DNA from: a virus
Virus record (IMG/VR): IMGVR_UViG_3300026097_000096
Location: 1-25,062 of that record
Length of the DNA stretch: 25,062 bases
Reading direction: 5' to 3' (one strand)
In this document: one piece after another, positions 5,423 through 12,508 of the stretch
How the letters are laid out: each line of letters starts with the position of its first letter
Numbering within the stretch: position 1 is the first letter of the stretch
Translations under genes and position numbers: made by a program
The notes under the pieces: generated by a model
What the model was told of the DNA's origin: nothing
What the model saw: the letters and a program-made list of their open reading frames with translations, nothing else
Databases searched by the model: none

Positions 5423-6961
5423 ATGGCAAGGATCAGTCCAGACGAGATCCTAAAGCGTCACAAGAAAGCTGACGCCAGGAAAGAAGAGTGGCGCACGATT
5501 TACGAAGAGTGCTACGAATTTGCACTGCCGCAGCGAAACTTGTACGACGGATACTACGAAGGCAAGACGCCTGGCCAAAACAAAATGGTCAGGGTGTTTG
5601 ACTCAACTGCGATTAACTCGACGCAGCGTTTTGCCAACCGGATTCAGTCTGCACTGTTCCCTCCGTATCGAGCTTGGTGTGAGCTGACGCCTGGCAATGA
5701 GATCCCCAAAGAGCGTCGCGCTGAGATTCGAGAAGCACTTGAGGTGTATTCAGATCGCATGTTTGATGTGATTCGTCAGACAAACTTTGACCTGGCAATC
5801 TCTGAGTTTCTGCTCGATCTCTGTGTGGGCACGGCAGTCATGCTTGTGCAGCCAGGTGATGAGGATGCGCCAGTGCGATTCACGCCTGTGCCGCAGTATC
5901 TAGTCTCTCTCGAGGAAGGTCCATACGGCACAGTCGATAATGTCTATCGTCGGCTGCGTATCCGCGGCGAAGCAATCATGCGCCAATGGCCAGACGCTCA
6001 GATCCCGCCAAAGCTGCAGGAGCAGATCGACAACAAGCCAGAGCAAGAGATCGATATGATCGAGGCGACGGTGTACAACGTCGATGAAGACATTTACTGC
6101 TACCACCTAATCTGGCCAAAAGATAAGTCAGAGCTGGTGTACCGCACGATGAACATTTCGCCCTGGATCGTTGCGCGCTTTATGAAAGTGCCTGGCGAGG
6201 TGTATGGCCGCGGCCCACTGGTCACTGCATTGCCAGATATCAAGACACTGAATAAGGTCAAAGAGCTGGTGCTGAAGAATGCATCGCTTGCCGTGTCGGG
6301 TGTATATACCGCGGCTGATGACGGTGTTCTCAACCCACAGACAATTCAGATTGTGCCAGGTGCCGTGATTCCGGTTGCTAGGAATGGCGGTCCACAGGGT
6401 GAGTCTTTGCGTCCACTACGATCTGCGGCTGACTTCAATACGTCGCAGCTGGTGGTCAATGACTTAGTCGGTTCAATCAAGCGCATGCTTTACGATGATT
6501 CGCTGCCACCTGACACAATGTCAGCGCGTAGTGCAACAGAAATCGTGCAGCGCATGAAAGAGCTGTCGCAAAACCTAGGCTCCGCATATGGCCGATTGAT
6601 TACTGAGGCAATGACGCCTCTTGTGCGCCGTATCCTGTATGTCATGGACGAAATGAACCTGATTGATTTGCCTCTCGAGGTAAATGGTCTGCAGGTCAAG
6701 ATTGTTCCAAATGCGCCCCTGGCTCAGGCTCAAAACATGGATGAGCTCGAGAAGGTGCTGCAGTTTGGACAGGTAGCACAGCAGTTCGGAATGCTCGGCC
6801 AGGTGGCCGTGAACCAGGAAGAAATGCTGGAATACATTGCAGTGAAGATGGGTGTACCACAGTCGCTGCTTAATACGCCTGAGCAACGAGAAATCATAAT
6901 GCAGCAGATGCAAGAACAGCAGCAAGCTGCAATGCAGGCGCCACAAGAACCAGCCGTCTAG
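5423..6961 (+). CDS. Portal protein (head-tail connector, T7 gp8-like)
   Basis: The product is 512 aa (T7 gp8 is 536). Twelve copies would form the ring at one capsid vertex through which DNA enters and leaves and on which the tail is built. The N-terminal block with WRTIYEECYEFALPQRNLY, then VFDSTAINSTQRFANRIQSALFPP, and the middle FTPVPQYLVSLEEGPYG with YRRLRI are the signature of the podovirus head-to-tail connecting family. The stem/crown region includes RMLYDDSLPPDTMSARSATEIVQR (about 353-376). The C-terminus is Gln/Met-rich (QQMQEQQQAAMQ), as is common in this family. It starts 1 nt after the upstream stop and is followed by the Bbp19-like gene and scaffold, the usual order. Confidence 0.95.
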   Translation: MARISPDEILKRHKKADARKEEWRTIYEECYEFALPQRNLYDGYYEGKTPGQNKMVRVFDSTAINSTQRFANRIQSALFPPYRAWCELTPGNEIPKERRAEIREALEVYSDRMFDVIRQTNFDLAISEFLLDLCVGTAVMLVQPGDEDAPVRFTPVPQYLVSLEEGPYGTVDNVYRRLRIRGEAIMRQWPDAQIPPKLQEQIDNKPEQEIDMIEATVYNVDEDIYCYHLIWPKDKSELVYRTMNISPWIVARFMKVPGEVYGRGPLVTALPDIKTLNKVKELVLKNASLAVSGVYTAADDGVLNPQTIQIVPGAVIPVARNGGPQGESLRPLRSAADFNTSQLVVNDLVGSIKRMLYDDSLPPDTMSARSATEIVQRMKELSQNLGSAYGRLITEAMTPLVRRILYVMDEMNLIDLPLEVNGLQVKIVPNAPLAQAQNMDELEKVLQFGQVAQQFGMLGQVAVNQEEMLEYIAVKMGVPQSLLNTPEQREIIMQQMQEQQQAAMQAPQEPAV

Positions 6962-6970
6962 GAGTGAGAC

Positions 6971-7234
6971 ATGGAAGGATGGGACGGTCTGCGTGATGCA
7001 GACAATCTGCATTTGAGCGAGAAACAAATTTCTCAGGATGATGTGGATATTGCCTATGTACGCTGCTTCTCCACAGAAGCAGGTCAGGAAGTTATTGACC
7101 ATCTCAAAGCGATGACATTGGATCAGCCGTCCTGGTTCCCAGGCGAAGATCCAAGTCACGGCTTTGCGCGTGAAGGTCAAAACAGTGTAGTGCGCGAGAT
7201 ATTGCGCCGTATCGAAAGAGGAAGAAACCTATGA
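6971..7234 (+). CDS. Bbp19-like small phage protein
   Basis: The product is 87 aa, with AGGAG at 6960-6964, 6 nt before the ATG. The block YVRCFSTEAGQEVIDHL, then MTLDQPSWFPGED, and AREGQNSVVREILRRIERG match the Bbp19-type family that regularly sits between portal and scaffold genes in podoviruses. Its function has not been defined; position suggests a head-assembly or packaging accessory. It overlaps the scaffold gene by 4 nt (ATGA). Confidence 0.8.
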   Translation: MEGWDGLRDADNLHLSEKQISQDDVDIAYVRCFSTEAGQEVIDHLKAMTLDQPSWFPGEDPSHGFAREGQNSVVREILRRIERGRNL

Positions 7235-8052
7235 GTGAAGATATGAGTGTTGCAGAAAACACAGAGTCAACAGAGTCAACGACTGAAGAGTCTGGTGCGC
7301 TGCTGAATCCTGAATTAGGCCAGGAGCAGGAGCAGCAGGAGACCGAAGAGGGCGCAGTTCCTCACATGGAACAAGAGCCGGAGCACGCAGCTGATGATGA
7401 AATTGAATGGGGTGATCGCCCTGATTGGATGCCAGAGCAGTTCTGGGACGAGAAAGACGGACCCGATCTTGAAAACCTGGCAAAGTCTTACAGTGAGCTG
7501 CGCTCAAAGATGTCAGCGGGCAAACATAAAGCACCCAAGGACGGGGCATATGACATCGCTTCATTGAAGGATCACGGCATCGAAGAAGATGATGCTCTGC
7601 TCAGTGACTTCAAAGGTTTCGCAGCTGAGAATGGCTTGAGCCAGGATCAGTTCGATCAGATTACCCAGATGTATATGCAGCACATGGGTGAAATGATGGA
7701 GCAGGCTGACACAGATCGCGAAGCGGAGATGGCCAAGCTAGGGCCTCGAGGCGAAAAAGTTATTGGTGGACTGAATCAATGGCTGACTAAGATGGGTAAT
7801 TCAGGTGCATTGTCACATGAAGAAGTCGACGCGATCGCTTCAGCGATGACGACTGCAGATCGTATTAAAGCGCTGCAGAAGATTCGCGAGTCTTACGGCG
7901 AGAAATCAATTCCCGATGTGGCGGTCCAGGAAGGCACCGGCTACAGCAAGGATGAGCTGATGGGCATGATGTCAGATCCGCGTTATGGCAAGGACATGGC
8001 ATTCACAAATGACGTACAACAGAAGTGGTACAAATTACACGGAGAAGGTTGA
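7231..8052 (+). CDS. Capsid scaffolding protein
   Basis: The product is 273 aa (T7 gp9 is 307). It would line the inside of the procapsid and leave before DNA enters. The N-terminal 60 residues are very acidic and Gln/Glu-rich, followed by the RPDWMPEQFWDEKDGPDLENLAKSY block (about 63-87) seen in many phage scaffolds. The rest is predicted helical (QMYMQHMGEMMEQADTDREAEMAKLG) and ends with a GYSKDEL, SDPRYGKD, and basic WYKLHG tail suited to capsid contact. Low hydrophobicity, composition, and the place between portal and capsid support the call. A terminator follows its stop directly. Confidence 0.88.
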   Translation: MSEDMSVAENTESTESTTEESGALLNPELGQEQEQQETEEGAVPHMEQEPEHAADDEIEWGDRPDWMPEQFWDEKDGPDLENLAKSYSELRSKMSAGKHKAPKDGAYDIASLKDHGIEEDDALLSDFKGFAAENGLSQDQFDQITQMYMQHMGEMMEQADTDREAEMAKLGPRGEKVIGGLNQWLTKMGNSGALSHEEVDAIASAMTTADRIKALQKIRESYGEKSIPDVAVQEGTGYSKDELMGMMSDPRYGKDMAFTNDVQQKWYKLHGEG

Positions 8053-8058
8053 CGCCTA

Positions 8059-8089
8059 GGGGCGCAAACAGCGCCCCGCCCCTTCTTTT
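8059..8089 (+). terminator. Intrinsic terminator after the scaffold gene
   Basis: GGGGCGC (8059-8065), loop AAACA, GCGCCCC (8071-8077), then GCCCC and TTCTTTT. The 7-bp all-GC stem is perfect. The T tract is short and starts 5 nt after the stem, so read-through is likely; this would let early head genes and the capsid be expressed at different levels. Confidence 0.75.
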
Positions 8090-8099
8090 CCCGCACTAA

Positions 8100-8113
8100 A
8101 AATCTGATATATT
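8100..8113 (+). promoter_or_regulatory. Extended -10-like element before the capsid gene
   Basis: AAATCTGATATATT contains TGn-TATATT, an extended -10 pattern. No good -35 is seen 17 nt upstream. The same 13-mer with one change (AAATCTGRTATAT) recurs at 20328-20340 before the fibre gene. Its place right after a terminator and 110 nt before the most highly made protein suits a promoter. A start site was not demonstrated. Confidence 0.5.
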
Positions 8114-8128
8114 CCAAGCAACCGATAA

Positions 8129-8142
8129 CTCAGATTCCTGAG
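8129..8142 (+). other. Small hairpin in capsid mRNA leader
   Basis: CTCAG, loop ATTC, CTGAG: a 5-bp stem between the promoter-like element and the capsid start. It could stabilise the 5' end of capsid mRNA; weak evidence. The rest of the 8114-8222 gap shows no other clear element before the GGAG ribosome site. Confidence 0.25.
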
Positions 8143-8222
8143 CCGGCGACCTGATTATTGCGGCCCACACGGACAACCGTCACAGGTTTTACCCTTAAAT
8201 AAATTGTTTTGGAGAAAGTACA

Positions 8223-9065
8223 ATGGCAGTACAAATTTCAAATGCCTTTGTTACCCTCTTTGACGCAGAGGTAAAACAAGCGTACCAGGGGCAACGTCTC
8301 CTGGCGGGTGTTTGCCGCGAGCGTGCAGGGGTCGAAGGTTCTACAGTTAAGTTCCCTAAAATTGGTAAGGGATCAGCGACTATCCGCGTTCCACAGACTG
8401 ATGTAACTCCACTCAACGTGTCCTACTCACAGGTCACTGCGACAATGGAAGACTACATTGCTGCGGAATACTCAGACATCTTTAACCAGCAGAAGGTCAA
8501 CTTCAACGAGCGTCAAGAGCTTGTACAGGTTGTGTCTGGCGCTATCGCGCGTCGCATGGATCAGATCTTGTTGGATGCATTGGATGCGTCTTCAACAAGT
8601 GCAACTGTTTCAAACGACATTGGTGGCAACGACTCAAACTTGAACATTGAGAAGTTGCGTGAAGCTAAGAACCTCATGGACACAAACAACGTGCCTATGG
8701 AAGGTCGTACAATGTTGTTGCACGCGAACAGCTTGCAATCACTGTTGGGTGAGACTGAAGTAACTTCAGCTGACTTCAACACTGTACGCGCCCTGGTTAC
8801 TGGCGAAATCAATACCTTCATGGGCTTCCGTTTCATCACGTTCGGCGATCGTGACGAAGGCGGCCTGCCGATTGATGGATCAAGCGATCGTACCTTGTAC
8901 GCGTTCCATCGTGACGCATTAGGTCTTGGTATTGGCATGAACCAGACTTCACGCGTTGACTACATCCCAGAGAAGACATCCTTCCTGGTTGCGTCAATGT
9001 TCTCAGCTGGTGCAGTAGCGATCGATGACGAAGGTATCGTCAAGATCACTGCTCGCGAAGCATAA
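8223..9065 (+). CDS. Major capsid protein
   Basis: The product is 280 aa (T7 gp10A is 345). It is the shell subunit of the icosahedral head, expected to have the HK97 fold. Visible are the N-terminal helix and arm (ISNAFVTLFDAEVKQAYQ), a strand-rich E-loop-like region with VKFPKIGKGSATIRVP, the spine helix QELVQVVSGAIARRMDQILLDAL (about 100-122), the A-domain with RTMLLHANSLQSLL and a C-terminal RVDYIPEKTSFLVASMFSAGAVAIDDEGIVKI. This pattern is typical of marine podovirus capsids. It directly follows the scaffold, a terminator and a promoter-like element, with a GGAG ribosome site. No frameshifted longer form is evident at its 3' end. Confidence 0.93.
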   Translation: MAVQISNAFVTLFDAEVKQAYQGQRLLAGVCRERAGVEGSTVKFPKIGKGSATIRVPQTDVTPLNVSYSQVTATMEDYIAAEYSDIFNQQKVNFNERQELVQVVSGAIARRMDQILLDALDASSTSATVSNDIGGNDSNLNIEKLREAKNLMDTNNVPMEGRTMLLHANSLQSLLGETEVTSADFNTVRALVTGEINTFMGFRFITFGDRDEGGLPIDGSSDRTLYAFHRDALGLGIGMNQTSRVDYIPEKTSFLVASMFSAGAVAIDDEGIVKITAREA

Positions 9066-9078
9066 GGAGGATTGAATA

Positions 9079-9354
9079 ATGGCTTACGCACAAGCAGGAC
9101 TTCAGCCAATCGGCGGCCAGGCTAAAGCTGGCAACGCGCCTCAAATGTGGTCTTACACCACAGAAGACGCGATTGCGACAGTAAATACGTCTGGCTACTT
9201 CAACGACGCAGCTGACGTACTCAAGGTCGGTGACCTGGTTTACGTCTATGACTCAAACACTCCAACAGCATCGCTTGTTGTTGTGTTGTCTAACACTGGC
9301 ACAGTCGTTGATGTTTCTGACGGTACTTCACTGTCAGTAGCTGACGCTGACTAA
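9079..9354 (+). CDS. Capsid-associated small protein (putative decoration/head protein)
   Basis: The product is 91 aa behind a strong AAGGAGG site. It opens with GLQPIGGQAKAGNAPQMWSY, then TEDAIATVNTSGYFN, and a beta-rich LKVGDLVYVYDSN segment with VVVLSNTGTVVDV. Proteins with this pattern regularly follow the major capsid gene in podoviruses and related phages and are taken as head decoration or fibre proteins; this is by position, not by demonstrated function. It is acidic and strand-rich, fitting an exposed surface protein. A hairpin follows 8 nt after the stop. Confidence 0.65.
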   Translation: MAYAQAGLQPIGGQAKAGNAPQMWSYTTEDAIATVNTSGYFNDAADVLKVGDLVYVYDSNTPTASLVVVLSNTGTVVDVSDGTSLSVADAD

Positions 9355-9361
9355 ATGAATC

Positions 9362-9387
9362 GGGGCTGCTCCGGCAGCCCCTGTTCT
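9362..9387 (+). terminator. Hairpin after capsid genes, probable terminator/attenuator
   Basis: GGGGCTGC (9362-9369), loop TCCG, GCAGCCCC (9374-9381), then TGTTCT. The 8-bp stem is perfect and very stable, but the T run is poor. It sits between capsid genes and tail genes, where partial termination would keep capsid mRNA higher than tail mRNA; it may also protect the capsid mRNA 3' end. Confidence 0.65.
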
Positions 9388-9400
9388 AACGAGGTGACCT

Positions 9401-10018
9401 ATGGCATCGGGTGATACCAAACTGTCCATCTGTTCGGACGCACTTATCATGTTAGGGGCATCGCCTCTTTCGTCGTTTTCGGAAGGCACTGACGCAGCTC
9501 AGATATGCGACCGGTTATACGACGATCTCAAAGATTCTATTATCGCGAGCAATCCCTGGTCTTGGTCTTTCAAAAAGGCGCAGCTTGCCAGGCTAACTAG
9601 CACGCCGGTAAACGAATGGAAATATCAGTATGCGCTACCAGGAGACAGATTGTCTGGAGTGCGCGCTGTATTTAATTCTGGTCAATCAGGCATTCGCCCT
9701 ATCCAGTACGGCTGGGAGATCTTGGGTGACAAGCTCGAGACGAGCGAAGATGAAATATACGTCGACTATCAATACTCGCCAAACGAGTCGGCGCTGCCTA
9801 AGTATTTTGTGCAGCTGCTGAAGTATGCGATGGCTGCAGAGATTGCAGAGACAGTCACGGACCAAATAACAAAAGCTGAGTTCTATGAGCGAAAGGCATA
9901 CGGATCACCATCTGAGAACCGCCGCGGCGGTTACTTCCGTGTTGCGGCCAATATCGACGGCGCCAATAACTCAGTAGACGCAATCGAAGACTATACGCTC
10001 ACGGCGGTGCGTCAATGA
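9401..10018 (+). CDS. Tail tubular protein A (T7 gp11-like adaptor)
   Basis: The product is 205 aa (T7 gp11 is 196). It would form the ring joining the portal to the nozzle. The N-terminus KLSICSDALIMLGASPLSSF, then a YDDLKDSIIASNPWSWSFKKAQL block and YQYALPGDRLSGVRAVF are hallmarks of this family. The C-terminal helices include LPKYFVQLLKYAMAAEIAE with TDQITKAEFYERKA. The start has GAGGTGA 4 nt upstream. It overlaps the nozzle gene by 4 nt, the same order as in T7. Confidence 0.93.
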   Translation: MASGDTKLSICSDALIMLGASPLSSFSEGTDAAQICDRLYDDLKDSIIASNPWSWSFKKAQLARLTSTPVNEWKYQYALPGDRLSGVRAVFNSGQSGIRPIQYGWEILGDKLETSEDEIYVDYQYSPNESALPKYFVQLLKYAMAAEIAETVTDQITKAEFYERKAYGSPSENRRGGYFRVAANIDGANNSVDAIEDYTLTAVRQ

Positions 10019-11985
10019 GTCGTGTCATTCAGGTCCAGACCAACTTCACTTCTGGTGAGCTGGACCCGAAGCTGCGTGCGCGTATTGATCTGCAGCAGTA
10101 TTACAACGGCATGGAAACGGCTCAAAACATTGTCGTACAACCACAGGGCGGTTTTGTTCGTCGCAATGGATCGAAATACATAACGACATTGCCGGCCTCT
10201 GCAGCTGATGGAGCTCGGTTTGTACACTTTGAGTTCTCAGTCAACGACAGTTATATGCTGTTGTTCGTGGATCAACGCATGTACGTCTTCAAGGACGGGG
10301 TGCAGATTACAGATATCAATGGCTCAGGCAATGATTACCTGACGGTCACCAAGGTGACAGACTCTGTAATTCCAACAATGTGCTGGGCACAGTCAGCTGA
10401 CACACTAATCCTGGTTCAAGAAAACATGGTGCCGCAGCGCATCTTGCGCGGCGCGACTGATGCATCTTGGACTGTCTCAGACCTCAGCTTTGATTTCATC
10501 CCAAAGTTTGCATACACGTTAAGTGTAACTACTCCAGCAGGCACAATTACGCCAGACGCAGAAGACGGGAAAATCACGATTACCGCGTCATCTTCAGTTT
10601 TTAGCAGTGGCAATGTCGATCAGTACATCAATGCGTCTCCACAGGGTAGGGCGCGTATTGTCGAGTTTGTCAGCGCCACAGAGGTCAAGGCTATTACTGA
10701 GGTGCCATTTTTCGACACTTCAGCAGTAAGCTCAGGCGATTGGGATCTGGAGTCTGGATACGAAGACACTTGGTCATCATCTCGAGGCTGGCCTCGGTCT
10801 GCTGTGTTTTACGAAGGGCGACTTTACTTTGGCGGCGCATCATCTCGGCCATCAACACTATGGGCGAGTCGCGTAGGTGACTTTTTTAATTTCGACCCAG
10901 GTGAGTCATTTGATGACGCTGCGCTCGAGGCGACTCTTGATACAGGACGTTTTAACGCCATCATCGATTTGTACGCTGGGCGAAACTTGCAGATCTTTAC
11001 AACGGGTGGCGAGTTCTACATACCTCAAACGCTAGGCGATCCGATTACGCCATCAACCTTGGCTGTACAAGAGCAGACATCAAATGGCGTTCGGCCTGGC
11101 ATACGAGTCGTCAACGTGGATGGGGCGACTGTATTTGTTCAGCGCCAGGGGAAGGCGCTTGCTGAGTTTATCTTTAGCGACACAGTAAACGGTTATATCG
11201 CCACCAAGATATCGCTGCTCTCTTCTCACTTACTCAAGTCGCCAAAAGACATGGCGGTGCGAAAGGCAACCTCAACAGATGAAGGCGACCGGCTTCTTAT
11301 TGTCAATGAGGACGATGGCTCGATTGCCTGCTATACACTGCTGCGCGCCCAGGATGTTATCGCGCCAACAGAATGGACAACTGATGGAGACTACCTGGCG
11401 ATTGGTGTCGACATTGCAGATACATACTCTGTGGTTAAGCGCACGATCGACGGCAGCGACGAATACTATGTCGAGCTGTTTGATGATGATCTAACTCTCG
11501 ATTGCGCCAAGTCAGGCACGACAGCAACCACAGTAACCGGTCTATCTTTCCTGGAAGCAGAGACTGTCAAAGTTATTCGAGACGGGATCATTGAGGCAGA
11601 TAAAACAGTTTCGTCTGGTGAAATTACATTGGACTCCGCAGCAACTGAGTCTTACCAGATTGGGCTCAACTATACACCTCAAGTGACCACTCTGCCTGTT
11701 GAGCCGCGCTTGGCGTCTGGAAACATTCGCGGTTTCAAAAAGCGCATTCTCGAGATTAACTCAGAACACTTTGAATCCCAGGCTGTCACTGTTAATGGAG
11801 AGCAGGTTGCTTTCCGGCAGCTGGGTGAAGACAACCTAGATATTGCAGTACAAGCATTTACAGGAGTAAAAAGGTCTGGCCCTCTGCTTGGTTTTGCAAA
11901 TGAGGGTAAAATCACAATCAGTCAAACAGTGCCGTTGAAGATGAATGTATTGGCACTGGATTACAAAGTATCGGTGGGGCAGTGA
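10015..11985 (+). CDS. Tail tubular protein B (T7 gp12-like nozzle)
   Basis: The product is 656 aa (T7 gp12 is 794). It forms the tail nozzle that contacts the fibres and the cell surface. The family's opening is clear: QTNFTSGELDPKLRARIDLQQYYNG, then AQNIVVQPQGGFVRRNGSKYI, and the SRGWPRSAVFYEGRLYFGG block near 257-275. The long C-terminal part is beta-rich, with SWTVSDLSF and TTLPVEPRLASGN segments typical of the nozzle. No signal or membrane segments. It starts within the ATGA overlap with tube A and ends 1 nt before the gp14-like gene. Confidence 0.93.
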   Translation: MSRVIQVQTNFTSGELDPKLRARIDLQQYYNGMETAQNIVVQPQGGFVRRNGSKYITTLPASAADGARFVHFEFSVNDSYMLLFVDQRMYVFKDGVQITDINGSGNDYLTVTKVTDSVIPTMCWAQSADTLILVQENMVPQRILRGATDASWTVSDLSFDFIPKFAYTLSVTTPAGTITPDAEDGKITITASSSVFSSGNVDQYINASPQGRARIVEFVSATEVKAITEVPFFDTSAVSSGDWDLESGYEDTWSSSRGWPRSAVFYEGRLYFGGASSRPSTLWASRVGDFFNFDPGESFDDAALEATLDTGRFNAIIDLYAGRNLQIFTTGGEFYIPQTLGDPITPSTLAVQEQTSNGVRPGIRVVNVDGATVFVQRQGKALAEFIFSDTVNGYIATKISLLSSHLLKSPKDMAVRKATSTDEGDRLLIVNEDDGSIACYTLLRAQDVIAPTEWTTDGDYLAIGVDIADTYSVVKRTIDGSDEYYVELFDDDLTLDCAKSGTTATTVTGLSFLEAETVKVIRDGIIEADKTVSSGEITLDSAATESYQIGLNYTPQVTTLPVEPRLASGNIRGFKKRILEINSEHFESQAVTVNGEQVAFRQLGEDNLDIAVQAFTGVKRSGPLLGFANEGKITISQTVPLKMNVLALDYKVSVGQ

Positions 11986-11986
11986 T

Positions 11987-12508
11987 ATGAGTTTTGCAGT
12001 AATCGGAGCAATCGCGTCAGGGGTCAGTGCAGTCGCACAGATTCAGGCAGGTAAGGCCCAGGCTAAGGCTTACAGAAACCAAGCTAAGCAAGCAGAGCTA
12101 CAAGGCCGGCAAGAGGCTATAAAGTATCAGCAGCAAGGCACCGCGGTGTTGCGCCGGTTGAGAGAAAACATTTCAGCCACTCGAGCTCGAGCAGCTGGTG
12201 CAGGTCTCGATCCATTTGCCGGCACACCTGCGTCATTCCAGCGCTATGCATTGCGCCAGGGCACACAGGAATATGTCATTGCTCAGGAGAATGCTGTCCT
12301 GGCTAACATTGCTGGCGAGCAGCAGGCGTATCAATACAACGCTGCAGCAAGCCAGGCTCGCCGTCAGGGATACATGGGTGCAGTAAGCAGCCTAGGTGGT
12401 GCGGCCATGGGATTAAGTCAAGGTGGCGCGTTTAGTGGGCTGGGTGGATCTGGCGCAGCGCCAATTCAAACCGCACCTGGATTTACGTCAATGGGACCAG
12501 CAGCGTAA
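11987..12508 (+). CDS. Internal virion (ejection) protein, T7 gp14-like
   Basis: The product is 173 aa (T7 gp14 is 196). In T7-like phages this protein leaves the head first and makes a pore in the outer membrane. The start is ATG 11987, 1 nt after the nozzle stop; an upstream in-frame ATG at 11945 lies inside the nozzle gene and adds nothing family-like. Residues 3-20 (FAVIGAIASGVSAVAQIQ) form a small hydrophobic helix, followed by a Q/A/K/R-rich helix (about 20-60), a central block NISATRARAAGAGLDPFAGTP with RYALRQGTQEY, and a Gly/Ala-rich tail. Composition, size, N-terminal hydrophobic helix and position match gp14. Its stop overlaps the next start by one base. Confidence 0.85.
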   Translation: MSFAVIGAIASGVSAVAQIQAGKAQAKAYRNQAKQAELQGRQEAIKYQQQGTAVLRRLRENISATRARAAGAGLDPFAGTPASFQRYALRQGTQEYVIAQENAVLANIAGEQQAYQYNAAASQARRQGYMGAVSSLGGAAMGLSQGGAFSGLGGSGAAPIQTAPGFTSMGPAA

